A stretch of 12,620 bases of DNA from Thoreauomyces humboldtii (lineage: Eukaryota > Chytridiomycota > Chytridiomycetes > Spizellomycetales > Powellomycetaceae), in contig JADGJA010000681.1 in the NCBI GenBank assembly GCA_027596035.1, forward strand, positions 1-12,620. The letters are read 5' to 3'. Position 1 is the first letter of the stretch. The number at the start of each line of letters is the position of its first letter. Below are positions 1 to 9,490 of this stretch, in pieces. The position numbers and the translations under genes were made by a program. Under the pieces are notes generated by a model that was not told the origin of the DNA, made no database searches, and saw only the letters and a list, made by a program, of their open reading frames with translations.

Positions 1-209
1 CTCCTTTTCCGCCCCTTCCCCGACAACTGCAACCTACTCCTTGGACCTCCCCGCACCACTACTTTGCGGCGTTGAAACACTTTGAGTCAATCCATCTTCC
101 CATTCCCTAGGTGGTTTCTCGGCAGGCTCAGCTTGACGTCACCTGCAACGAGCTTCGGCGGACCAGGGCGCTCGGCGAGGTGTGAAGCCTGAGGCGGGAG
201 GTGTTGATC
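1..209 (+). promoter_or_regulatory. 5' flank of the Atos-like gene, with two bZIP-type sites
   Basis: This stretch precedes the first gene and is pyrimidine-rich at its left end, as many fungal promoters and leaders are. It holds TGAGTCA at 83-89 (the AP-1/Gcn4 consensus) and the full CRE palindrome TGACGTCA at 134-141. Their centres lie about 51 bp apart, close to five helical turns. The CRE is flanked by GCAGG (122-126) and CCTGC (142-146), which are inverted copies. The motifs are seen directly; that bZIP factors bind here is inference. The transcription start is unknown, so either site could fall inside the transcribed leader. An in-frame TGA at 183-185 closes the reading frame upstream of the first gene. 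Confidence 0.5.
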
Positions 210-3200
210 ATGCCGATGCAAGTGTACGAGCCACCAGACATGCAGTCCACGATTCATGAGGGGAAGATGGCTCAACGGTCGAGCGCAAGCGACCCTCCTT
301 TTCCCATCGCTGGGGTTCCTCCCGCGTTTGCTCCAAACGCGTCTCCGTCCATTCCCGGCTCACATCCAACATCCGCGCACGCAGTCTCTTCCAATGCGCC
401 CTTCCGCCAAACCATGGAGTTCATCTCCAAGATCGGGCAGGTGGTCTTGCGGTCCCGAATCGGTCCGCTGGAGGATCGAAAGTTCTTGGAACCCGCAAGC
501 CACGGCTCGCTGAAACGCAGCCATAGCTCGTCTTACAGTCATCGACATGATAATCCTGCAGCGCATTCCAACCCTGTGGCACCGCCTGTACCGCGGCCTT
601 ACCTCAACGTGCTGGCTTTGTTAGAGCACCCAGAGTTCTGGAGAAGCAGCATGCCAGTCAATGTGGACATTTTCTTGGCCGACGAAAAGCGCACTCTGTT
701 GGAACGCTGGGTGATCTCATACGAGCCACATGGCAGTCATCGGAGTAGTAGTCCTGATGCGGCTGATGTGCGATCTCGCCGTAACTCCTCGGCAGTTTCT
801 CACAGGAACTCCCTCAGTACAGCCGAGGATCGTCAGAAGGCCGATCTCACGGATCTCATTTTGCTTGTACAGTCGCTGTACTCGTATATTCGCTTGATGC
901 CGCTTCATTCCATCCTTGATGCGAATAATGTCAGGCTTGCCTCTGGGAGTCTCGAAAGTTCCTGCGCCCGCCTCCTCGAGAAAACAGACCTCCGCTATTG
1001 CGTTAGCACGGCCGACGGATTTGCCCTTTCTCCAGTCTTTGACGACACTTCTAGCGGAGACATGGATCCGGCAGACGAGGAGCACTGCTCGTCTGACGAG
1101 ATGAGCACGGATGGCGTTGAGGCTCTGGACTACTTTAGCGGCGGCGGCGGACCAGTGCCGTCACTTTCCAGCACTGCGTCATCTTCTCCATGCACCTCCG
1201 GAGCGTCTTCGCCACAAAGCGCCACCGTGCCTTCAAATCCGATTGCTTTCGCCATATCTGCAAAGCTCAAGGTCTACAAGTTTCGGTCAGCCTCAACAGG
1301 CCATGAGGGCAAGCTTCACCTCTCGGTCGTGTATGACGCGAGTGTGGCGGGAATGGTAGCTTCGACCGTTGCCGGTGCCAAGGGCAGTCCCGTCAAGTCG
1401 CCTCTGAAGAAGACCAATACATCCGTCCCTCCTGCATTGCACGTGCGAACTGCCGGGCCAGGGAGCTATTCTCGGTCTCCTACGACCGCGAAACAGTCGC
1501 TGGATGGAAGGCCCCCTCGTCCGGCCTCGGCACCAGCACCCTCACAGCGCAGGACATCTGCCTCGCTTGGGAGTCCGTTTCCGAGCCCGACTATGCAGAA
1601 AAGAGTCCTCGGAATCGCACAATGGCGACTCAGCAGCGCTGATCGGACAAAGACGGGAGTAGTGGGCAACCATCTCGCCGCGGGTCTGGGCATTCGGGAC
1701 CCTCTGTCCGCCTTGTTGACACAGTCCGAAAGTCCGGGGCCTCCCGCTTCGGCCCCGATTCTCCCTCTTGCTCACGACACCTGGGCACATGAACACCCCG
1801 ACAGTGGAGGGCGAGTCACAGAGGATACACTTTCGACGATTGTTGAACCCCTTTTGAATGCGTTCCCGACCATCGACGGCGGAACGCATCGCCCAGTGGG
1901 GATTCCTTATGGCGAGTCTTTGCGATACTCATCTGGTAACCCAAATAGCACTACGAGCATGGCTGTGAGTCCCGAGTTTCCTCGTGACGGTTCAATAACT
2001 TCGCGGAAACCGGATCTGCGCCTCATCATTCCCCCACCATTGGACCTTCACGAGATCGACGGTCGGTTAAACGAACGTCAGCAAGCTCAGGAACTGCATT
2101 CACGAGGGTTGAACCCTCATCCAGCCCATAACGAGCTTGACTCGCGGAGATACCCTCAACACCATCAGTCCCGATATACTTCCCCACACTCTCACTCGCA
2201 TCGCTACAAGCACAGGTCATCTCATCATAAGGCTGCAACAGCACCACCTACAATGCAATCCGCGACTACGACCATCCGCTCCATCAACATCCCTCTCTCT
2301 GCCGAGGATCATACTCGTACATCTGACACACACGTGCCTGTAACCACCAACACCCTTGCTTCCACAACGGTGGCTGTGCCAGCACCGGGTAGGCGCTTCA
2401 GCGTTGGCGGGATAGGCTCAATGTCGATCGGTTACCCGTCGATGGGTGGACTTCCCGTGCCCGTTCCCTACCAGCAGCATCCTTCCTCGGCTGACCTCTT
2501 TGGTGCGCTTGTGGGCTCATATGAGGAATCGATTCTTTCGGGTCGCATGTCGTCCCTCCCATCTCGGCCCATTCGCTTCCTCGCAGAGATCGGCGCCATC
2601 GCTCACGGGAAGTGCCACCCATCGTTGAGGTGCCCTCCGCATGTTTGCGTCCCTTTTGACGCGGTGTTTTATGAGGTTGGAGAGGAAGAGGCGGTGAGCC
2701 CGTACGTTGGCTGCATCGATTTGAAAGCAGCTGTCGTCGGAAAGGGACTTAAAGTGGAAAAAGATGAGAGCATCGGGAAGGAGGAAGAGGATGCGGGGAC
2801 CGAGAAGAAGCTGAAGACAGGAGGATACAGGATTCCGCCTAAAGGCCAACTCCAGATTGTAAGTTCACGATACCGCTAAAGCTTTTTCGTGACTTGCTGA
2901 TCCGATATATCTTTGTTCAGGTGATCAAGAATCCCTCGCGTACCGCTATAAAGCTTTTCCTTCTACCCTACGACCTTCACGACATGCCGCCTCACTCAAA
3001 AACGATTCTCCGCCAGAAGTCTTACGCCACGCCTGCCACCCCAAAAACGCCCGCTTCTTCGACCTCGAAGCCGGCCTCCAGACCCAACAGCGCTCCTGCT
3101 GCTCGTCACCTCCGCTATGCCATCCACATCCCCGTGTACCGGACGAGCAGGAAGGGAGCCGTGCACCTCGGACCCGCCCCTTTGAGGGTCGTCTTCTCGC

Positions 3201-3307
3201 ATCGAGCTGGCGACGGGGACGAGGTCGTCAGCGTCGTCAGCGAGGTGGGAGGCGGGAGCGGAAAGGAAGGGGTGGGAAGGTTCGTTGAAGGAGGTGGGTT
3301 TCGATGA
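210..3307 (+). CDS. Atos/FAM214-like protein (DUF4210 plus 'chromosome segregation during meiosis' domain)
   Basis: Two exons, 210-2858 and 2921-3307, give about 1011 residues. The 62-nt intron (GTAAGT donor, CTGAT branch-like site at 2897-2901, CAG acceptor) joins GQLQI to VIKNPSRTAIKLFLLPYD, a junction typical of the family; retention would stop at TAA 2877-2879. Around residues 765-845 lies the Atos conserved block (SYEESILSGRMSSLPSRPI, then GKCHPSLRCPPHV and SPYVGCIDL). The C-terminal block (DLHDMPPHSKTILRQKSY, LRYAIHIPVY) resembles the meiotic chromosome segregation domain that accompanies it in animal FAM214A/B, Drosophila Atos and fission yeast relatives. The rest is largely Ser/Pro-rich and probably disordered, with a His-rich tract near residues 635-675. 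Residues 127-380 carry HORMA-like strands (see findings). The start is the first ATG after the in-frame TGA at 183; ATGs at 216, 240 and 267 (good context) are alternatives. In Drosophila, Atos acts in gene regulation during macrophage invasion; the fungal role is not established. Family assignment is from recognised motifs. Confidence 0.85.
2859..2920 (+). other. intron of the Atos-like gene
   Basis: A 62-nt intron with a GTAAGT donor and a TTCAG acceptor. It is phase 0 and sits in the middle of the C-terminal conserved block, so a model without it would lose the VIKNP...PYDL segment. It carries an in-frame TAA when read through. Confidence 0.9.
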
Positions 3308-4089
3308 GGGGCTTGTTCCTCTCGGCCTGTTGGTATCTTTCTCTTTGCTTGATCACTGTCGCGCCCTCGTCCTCGCTTTACCCCCTTTTTTGCACCATCC
3401 TGGTTCTTTGCTGATCCTCACTCACCACCACCCCTTATCCGTACGTACGGAAACAAAACCCGATAACCTTCAAAAACATGTAAAATCTGTCAAACCATTA
3501 TTTTCTTACGAAGCTATTACACAACCGAATCGGCCCGACGCAGCCCCAATCATAAGCAACATGGCGATGCTCACGCCCTTGCCACCAAGGATCAATCTCC
3601 GCAATCTTTAAAAGTGATCCAGAGTTCTTTCAACTGCGGTCAAAGTGATCGCAATAAATCGCGTAGGTAGGATATTGCTGCGCTATTCGTTATTGGACAG
3701 CGCCGGCCCGATGATGGCAACACGGCAACCGAAAACATGACCGGAAACGACCCTGTCCCCCAGCTGGTTGGAAACCCGTGGCCTCGTCAGCTTCCAAACT
3801 TCTCTCGTGCCTCGCAACACCTGTCCCTTGAGAAAAAACGAGACCAAGAGCTGTCTGCCATATCCCATCGTCCATACAAACGTATGCCGGTGCGCGGGTG
3901 GGAGGAGGTTTCGCTTGTAGTGCATATGATGGTTCTGCACGTCGTTTCGGGCGGCAGGGAATTCACTGGAAATTCTCGTTGCATTTTGCCCGCACGACAT
4001 TGTTTCCGATTGACTCTGCTTGCCAGGATAAAGGGCATGAGCTTCGAAGAGAGAAAACGAGACGAGAACGCAGGAGTCTTCGACGAAAA
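3308..4089. other. convergent intergenic region, no gene supported
   Basis: About 780 bp lie between the ends of two converging genes, so it should hold two 3' UTRs and terminators rather than promoters. An AATAAA hexamer at 3653-3658 (+ strand) is the only recognisable polyadenylation-type signal, and it is rather far (346 nt) from the Atos-like stop. AAAGTGATC occurs at 3611-3619 and again at 3642-3650. TCCGTACGTACGGA at 3438-3451 is a perfect 14-bp palindrome. Open frames of 120 residues (+, 3737-4099) and 136 residues (-, 4093-3683) resemble nothing I recognise. No tRNA-like cloverleaf or snoRNA box pair was seen. The stretch at 3440-3560 is more AT-rich than the genes. Confidence 0.6.
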
Positions 4090-4875
4090 TCAAAGATGAT
4101 ATTCAGGTTTTTTGACGTTGACACCATGATCGCTGAGCGCCGCGCTCAGATCCTCCATGATGAGCACCGTCCTCTTCTCCTTTCCTCCCGCCGCACCCCC
4201 GGCCCTGTCCGCAGCGCTCCGTCGATCCTTTGCGCTCGTCGCCGCCTGTCCCCTCGTCTTGCTGTACTGCAGCGCATCCATGGCCACGTCCGATACGAAC
4301 TTTTGGGCGGCGAGGGCGAGGAGACGGGATACCCGGACGTCGGAGCAGGCGAAACCGGATCGGGAGAGGTAGTAGTCCGTCACCGCGTCTGGAATCTGTG
4401 TATAGATTTTTTAGTTGATACGGGAAAGGAAATGACTGAGATGACCGGAGCCGGACGGATGGTAGTCCGGCATCTTCGCCCCTACCACAGGCTTGTACTC
4501 GTCCATCATGAGCAGAAGCTCGGCCAGACTGCGGTCCTTTTTCACCGTCTCACGGTCCTGCCGCGTGGGTTTCCCTGTCGTGGTCGCGGCGGCATCTTCC
4601 GGAGTCTCCTCCTCGGATTCGTCGGACGTCTGCCCGGCCGTCCGCGATTGCTTTTGTGGTGATGTTGTGGGTTTGTCGGTCTCCATCGGATCGTTGAGAG
4701 AGGAAGATGATGGCGGTGGTGGTGGTGGCAGTGGCGTTGCAGGGGTTTCTGCCGGTGATGCTTGGGAAACCTCCTCCGTTCCTGGTTCATTCGCTGTACT
4801 GCTCCCTATCTTTACAGGTGACTCTCGAGGAGACACATCCATAGGATCGTCGGATTGAGATGGGTCGGCTGACAT
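4090..4875 (-). CDS. TAF10: Transcription initiation factor TFIID / SAGA subunit TAF10
   Basis: Two exons on the minus strand, 4875-4486 and 4395-4090, encode 231 residues. TAF10 is a histone-fold protein found in both TFIID and the SAGA co-activator, where it pairs with TAF3, TAF8 or SPT7-type partners in the nucleus. Residues about 1-110 are low-complexity, acidic and Pro-rich (a run of prolines follows ATPL), as is usual for this N-terminus. The histone fold runs from about residue 113 to the end: LAELLLMMDEYKPV joins IPDAVTDYYLSRSGF across the intron, then VRVSRLLALAAQKFVSDVAM, and finally IMEDLSAALSDHGVNVKKPE, which is the family signature. An Ala/Gly/Lys-rich insert of about 30 residues separates the long central helix from the last helices; such loops vary in fungi. 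The intron (90 nt, GTAGGG donor, CACAG acceptor) is phase 0. The start is ATG 4875 with G at -3; the GTG codon just before it is not a eukaryotic start. It converges on the Atos-like gene and runs the same way as Gyp7. Confidence 0.95.
4396..4485 (-). other. intron of TAF10
   Basis: A 90-nt intron. The donor is GTAGGG (less canonical), the acceptor ACACAG, with a CTAA-type branch-like site about 20 nt before the acceptor. It splits the histone fold between DEYKPV and IPDAVTDYYL. Read through, the upstream frame stops at 4411 after about 25 extra residues. Confidence 0.88.
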
Positions 4876-5708
4876 CACTGATGAGGTAGGACGATCGCAC
4901 GGAGAAAGAGTTGCGAAGAAGGATGGGGATAGCTGCGAGGGAGATCTCTCCCGTCGAACCCGACTACTTGCACTGATTTGGTCATAAGATGCCCCATCTC
5001 AATAGCTGGGATAAGAATCGCCGCAACGCAAACCATAAAGATGGCACAGTACCTAGCGCTGTGATGTACAACTACTCCTCAATAGCTTTGTGGTGATCTG
5101 ACTGTCTTGACATGCCGGCATGCTGAGCTTGAGGTTTCGCGAGACGTCTCCGGGAAGCGGTGGCTGGCTACTTGACTAGGAGCATTTCGGCAGCATTCCC
5201 TAGATGAGCAGCACAGCACAGGCTCAAAAAGCGCAGCAGGACCGGTACAGTACGTTGTCTCTGCTCAGGGGACGTGCCACTCTCGCGCGACTGAGCGTGA
5301 AAAGGGTTTGGAGCCTGGCTTCTACCGCAAAGACTACTGTAAAAAGGGGAGCTTACTGTACAGTCTTCGCCATATTTGCCCGTGCAGCAGTGCGGGAAAC
5401 TGCTTATGGAATCCCGTCGGGTCGTGCATCATACTGGTACGGTACACCAGGCCGCAGCGCATGCAGCGCACAGAGGGCTTCCGTCTGCTGCAGGTATAAC
5501 GTAAGGCTGAAAAGAAGGGTTCTTACGAATCAAGTTTGCCCTCATCGTCTCCGGACGTTTGATGCGGAAGTAAAGTGTCACCCATTGTTTGCTATCCCGG
5601 CTTATAGAGGGCAACCAGTCGTATTAGTTCCTGATCGTGCAGGAAAAGAAAAGGTTCACTACAGCATAACATCCCTAAGAAAGACTATGAAAATACAACC
5701 TTGTATCC
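4876..5708. other. TAF10 upstream region and Gyp7 3' flank, no gene supported
   Basis: About 830 bp lie between the start of TAF10 (transcribed leftwards) and the stop of Gyp7 (also leftwards). It must hold the Gyp7 3' UTR and the TAF10 promoter. Visible small structures: CATGCCGGCATG, a perfect 12-bp palindrome at 5111-5122, about 236 bp upstream of the TAF10 ATG; CTCAATAGCT at 4998-5007 and again at 5078-5087; TACTGTA at 5335-5341 and 5354-5360 with its reverse complement at 5246-5252; a short tandem GCAGCGCA at 5454-5461 and 5463-5470. A 242-codon open frame (+, 5204-5932) runs through here into the last Gyp7 exon, but its Arg/Ser-rich translation matches nothing I know. No clear TATA or CCAAT element in the TAF10 direction was found. 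Confidence 0.55.
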
Positions 5709-8700
5709 CTATCTCCTCTCCAACAAAGCGATCAACTCCCAAAGCTCCTCGTCGGAACACTCTGTCCCAGCAGGAATCGCTCCAGCCGCTCCGCTCTCCC
5801 TCTCTCGACTCCTCTCTCTCCCCGCCTTGGGACTGGGGGTCAAGACTCTCAGGACGTCGTTTGTCGTTGGTGCATCGACGGCGAGGTCCACAGCCAATCG
5901 ATCACGAGCCGCAACGGCCACGCGTTCCTTGAAGACGTCAAAGAGCACGTGGGCGCGCTCTAGCGTCGAGTCCAGGTGGATGTGGGTCGAGAGGTCGTTG
6001 ATGTACTGCAAGCGTAGAAGTCAGCGAAGCAAGCGAGGAGTCAAATCAATTCACAAGGTTTCGATTCCCCCTTACCTTGAGGGTTTCATCAAAGGCCGAA
6101 CAGGCCATGAGCTCCTGTCGACTCTGGTTTAGTATCGCCAGCGCGACGAACAGGTGGAAGTGCTTGGTCAGTGGACAGGCCCATAGCGATTCCCACAGAC
6201 GCATCGTATCGGAAAACTCGAACTCGCGCTTGAACAGGATCAGCAGCCATCGGAAGCAGCAGAAGAGGTTGATGCTATCCGTCGCTTCTGGAAAAGACCA
6301 AGGGCGGACCATGTCAGCGACGGAACGACGCGTCCAAATGAGAAAAATCGATTCTGCTTACCCATATGAGCGAATAGGAACGGGTCGATGAACTTGATGA
6401 GGAGCTCGAGCCGTCGCAGCTGGTTCCTCATCCCGCTCTGGTCTCGGAAAAAGTTGGACTGCTAGATGGTAGAAATTGTCAGCGAAATGGCATACCTGGT
6501 CCAGAAGTAAAAAGGGCACTCACCGTCATTTCCATGAACTCAACAAAACACCAAAACGAGTCGTTCTCATCTCTCATCACTACAAGGATAGGCGCTAGCA
6601 GATCGTTCATGCCTTGTACGTAACCTAGAAATGCGTAAATTCATAAGAAATCCATTCTTTCGTAAGCGGAAACATGATCGCAACTCACCTAGCTCAAAGT
6701 TGTACATAGTGTACGACACCAGGATATTGCTCAGCATTTCCAAATTCGGGTTGGCTGCGATGGCCTCGACCATATCGGCCGGCGTAACGGGATTCAGATC
6801 ATCCTCTCCTTCCGTCGCGGACGCAAAGAACGGTACGGTACGATCCGTTCGGACAACGTCCTTGTCAACTCGGTACTTTCGTTCCCGAATCTTCGTAACA
6901 ACGTCCGCGTCTTCACGTTCGTCCCCTGCTTGGGACTCACGGTGCGGGAGCGGCGTCCCAGCGGCCAGAGCGGCGGCTTCAGCTCGAGAAGAGTCGTCGT
7001 AGATGAGCCGCCAATCCCTCTTTATATCTTCGTACTTTGCACTGCAGATGTCACGCCCGCAATGAGGACAAGAGAGAGGCACGAAACACAAGTATTGAAA
7101 AGCTTACCGGTGCGCCCTCGAAATTTCAGCGCGCTGGGCTTCCGTCGAGTCGTATGGGTAGACACGTAATAGGTACCTCCAGACATCGACTCGGACATCG
7201 TTTTCCACACCCTTCCAGTAAAGCGAACGTCAGCTTCGTCCAGACGGCCTGCGCAAATCCCGACCATACCCCGGCGAAGACAATATCCCGGATCTCATGT
7301 TCCGCGACTGTGAGCTTGCCATCAGCACCGTACCACGATGTCCATTGTTCGGCCGAGAGGGGCTGCGCGTTCCGAGATTGCACGCGGCCAGCCTATGACA
7401 CAAATCAGGCACCCGTGCTGGAGATGATATCCCAGCCAGAATATCCCAGCAATGCTCTTACCGCTAAGCTCTCGTAATCGCGCGTACGATCTTTTAGCAC
7501 CGCAGCGGGAACGGCCGGTCGCCGCCCGAGCCTGCTCTGCAAGTCCGCTGCAAAGCGAGCGATATACTGACCGGCTGGCTCGTACTCCTCCAGCAAGGCC
7601 TCGGCCTCCGCTGAGGACAGGAAGTAAGATCGAACGTTCTGAGGTATATAGGGGACGAATGGCCGCGCCAATGGGTGTTCCAGCACCTGCACTATAGACG
7701 GAATGAGATCTTGAAACGGGTCTAAATTGTGCTTCCATACTTGGGAAGCTTACCTGTCGTGTTCTTGGCATAATTCGTGACCTTCGAGAAGCGCTCGAGC
7801 ATGTTCCACCCTACATCCTCGATCTTCTGCAAAACAGCAAGTTAAGGTGACTCACTCCATGATAGCACTCCAGAACCTCCTAATCTCCTTACTGTAGCGA
7901 TGGGTTGTCCAACGATGTGTGTAACAGCGTTGAAGCCGAGAGATCCAAATCGATGGATGATGGATCCCTCCGGAACGGCCGCGGCCCACGCACCTCCCCA
8001 CTGCTTCGATGGTGATAGCGAGGGATCCAATGCGGCCGAAGAGGACGCTGGTATCCGCGCATCAAGAGAAAAGTATTGAAGGACCGCCGTCTCTTCTGGA
8101 TCGCGCTCCCTCAGCACCCTGAAACGGAGAGTTGAGCACCTACTCGCTGGAGTCCAGCCCTTTTCCCCCGATCTCACTTTGTCATATCCCTCCCGATGGC
8201 AGCAAACCAGCCCCTGAGATCGTCCTCGACATCCACGATGGACGCCTCGCGTCCCAGCTCGTCCTTTTCGAACCAGAGATCTGGTAACCGCGCTCCTTCG
8301 AACTGCAGGGCTACGACGAGCCGGGTAAGGCAGATCTCGTCGCCTCCGCCGTTGAGCGTCAGGTCGCGGCCAAGTGCGATGGTTTCTACGTCGTCGACCG
8401 ACGTGGAAATGGACTCTGTCACGGTCGATAGTTTATGAGGCGCGTTGATAATGGTGTAGTCTGGGTGTTCCTCCGAGAGAGTCTTTCGTGCTAAAGGACA
8501 CACGAAGGTCAGCATAGGTTGGTTGGAGAGAGTGATGCCCACTTCCTCTACTCGCACCTTTCTTGGTTTTGGCGACCACCTCAAGATAAATCTCCAGCTC
8601 TGCTCGCGGAATCTTGCTTCGGGGGACCCAGGAAAAAGAGTATCCGATGCCCTCCTACATACAGCAACGCGCAGACTAGTTAGAGCGACTCTACGGAAGA

Positions 8701-8826
8701 AAGCTTCAGGGGTCACGGCTCTTCCTGTACCTGTTCCATGAGACACAGATACCCCAAGGAAGGATTGAGCTCGTCTGTCCTCAAGGACACATGGGCAAGT
8801 GCAAAGAGGAGTTGCATGGATGCCAT
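5709..8826 (-). CDS. GYP7: Gyp7/TBC1D15-type Rab GTPase-activating protein
   Basis: Thirteen exons on the minus strand: 8826-8731, 8654-8558, 8490-8178, 8118-7893, 7826-7754, 7691-7462, 7392-7270, 7211-7108, 7041-6689, 6624-6524, 6461-6362, 6287-6076 and 6005-5709. They total 2325 nt, 774 residues, in frame throughout. Gyp7 proteins speed GTP hydrolysis by Ypt7/Rab7-type GTPases on vacuoles and late endosomes. Residues 1 to about 250 form the N-terminal Rab-binding, PH-like region of the family (LLFALAHVSLRTDELNPSLG, then IGYSFSWVPRSKI). The TBC domain spans about 385-650: FAGGVENDVRVDVWRYLL, then VDKDVVR (the IxxDxxR motif with Val for Ile; arginine finger near residue 485) and GYVQGMNDLLAPI (glutamine finger near 542). 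Both catalytic fingers are present, so the enzyme should be active. EFSDTMRLWESLW and the helices after it complete the domain. The start ATG has A at -3 and G at +4 and follows an in-frame TGA. A second ATG three codons later is an alternative. The first exon is only 32 codons and is easily missed. Confidence 0.94.
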
Positions 8827-9490
8827 CCTGGGTTTCCACTTGGATCCGCGAAAGGAAGGATGGCTAGGTATTCAGGGCGCTGGTGACAGACGAGAGCCAA
8901 GAACAAGACAGGATGCTACGTTGCTGGTACTGGGTTTCGTTCGGTGATGATTTTGCCCACGAGCCGTAAAGAAGATGTGGTGGTAAATAAAGCCCGACGA
9001 AGCACTGGAGAGAACGGTGCGGAGTAGCGTTGCGATGATATGAACAAAGTATAAAGGAGTGAGTGGCAGTGCGCGATGCCAAGGGTATAGCACTCCACAA
9101 CTGTACTGTGGACTGTGGTGCCTGGAGCCTGGAGGAAGGCTCTTTTTCGTGACGTGTTCGCCAAGGTTCCCTGTCGAATGACAAGGACCGAGTTCTGCGC
9201 TGGCGTCTGCGATGGAAGTGACCGACTCTAGGCAAAACAGCAGGATGGAAGGGCCGTGTCTGGAAGACGCGGATTGAGAATTACTAGCTAAAAGAAAGAT
9301 CGAAGGATGGAGCCGCTAGCTACAGGCCTTCACCGAGGCCGTTCCCACGCAACGGTGTCCAGCACAGCGAGAGGTGCAGCCACCGTTTGCCTCAGACATC
9401 CCGTTCCCATCGACGTCTCAACGCTCCGTCTCAGGGTGCTGAGGGAGTAGCCGTACGAGGGCGCGGGGCGCGGAAAGGATCATGGCCCCT
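8827..9490. other. Gyp7 upstream region and peroxiredoxin 3' flank, no gene supported
   Basis: About 660 bp lie between the Gyp7 start and the peroxiredoxin stop, both read leftwards, so it should contain the Gyp7 promoter on the left and the peroxiredoxin 3' UTR on the right. TATAAAG at 9051-9057 and AATAAA at 8986-8991 exist, but both are on the plus strand, the wrong direction for either gene. A weak hairpin, CCACA with TGTGG around a 7-nt loop, lies near 9094-9110. Minus-strand frames of 70-123 codons overlap each other here, resemble nothing I know and are not supported. Confidence 0.55.

Noticed and set aside
201..209. GTG at 201 as the start of the Atos-like protein
   Set aside because: This is a eukaryotic nuclear gene; the first ATG in the open frame is at 210.
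3438..3451. 14-bp perfect palindrome TCCGTACGTACGGA
   Set aside because: About 0.8 perfect 14-bp palindromes are expected by chance in a window of this length, and it lies in a 3' flank with no supporting context.
3683..4099. Frames of 136 (-) and 120 (+) codons in the convergent intergenic region
   Set aside because: They overlap each other on opposite strands and resemble no family.
3898..4662. A 254-codon plus-strand frame antisense to TAF10
   Set aside because: It crosses the whole TAF10 second exon and intron in antisense and has an Arg-rich, featureless translation. The TAF10 reading is unambiguous.
5111..5122. 12-bp palindrome CATGCCGGCATG as a TAF10 operator
   Set aside because: About three perfect 12-bp palindromes are expected by chance in the window. 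Its promoter position is suggestive but not enough.
5204..5932. A 242-codon plus-strand frame between TAF10 and Gyp7
   Set aside because: It ends inside the last Gyp7 exon in antisense, has no recognisable domain and an Arg/Ser-rich composition typical of chance frames. I cannot fully exclude a short transcript here.
6050..6075. GGTTTCGATTCC-like stretch resembling a tRNA T-arm (B box)
   Set aside because: It lies at the Gyp7 intron 12 donor; no matching A box or acceptor stem is present.
8174..8839. A single 221-codon minus-strand frame as the Gyp7 N-terminus
   Set aside because: Its first half is out of frame with the Rab-binding region. Splicing of 8730-8655 and 8557-8491 restores the family sequence.
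9051..9057. TATAAAG as a TATA box
   Set aside because: It is on the plus strand between two genes both transcribed on the minus strand, and no plus-strand gene follows it.
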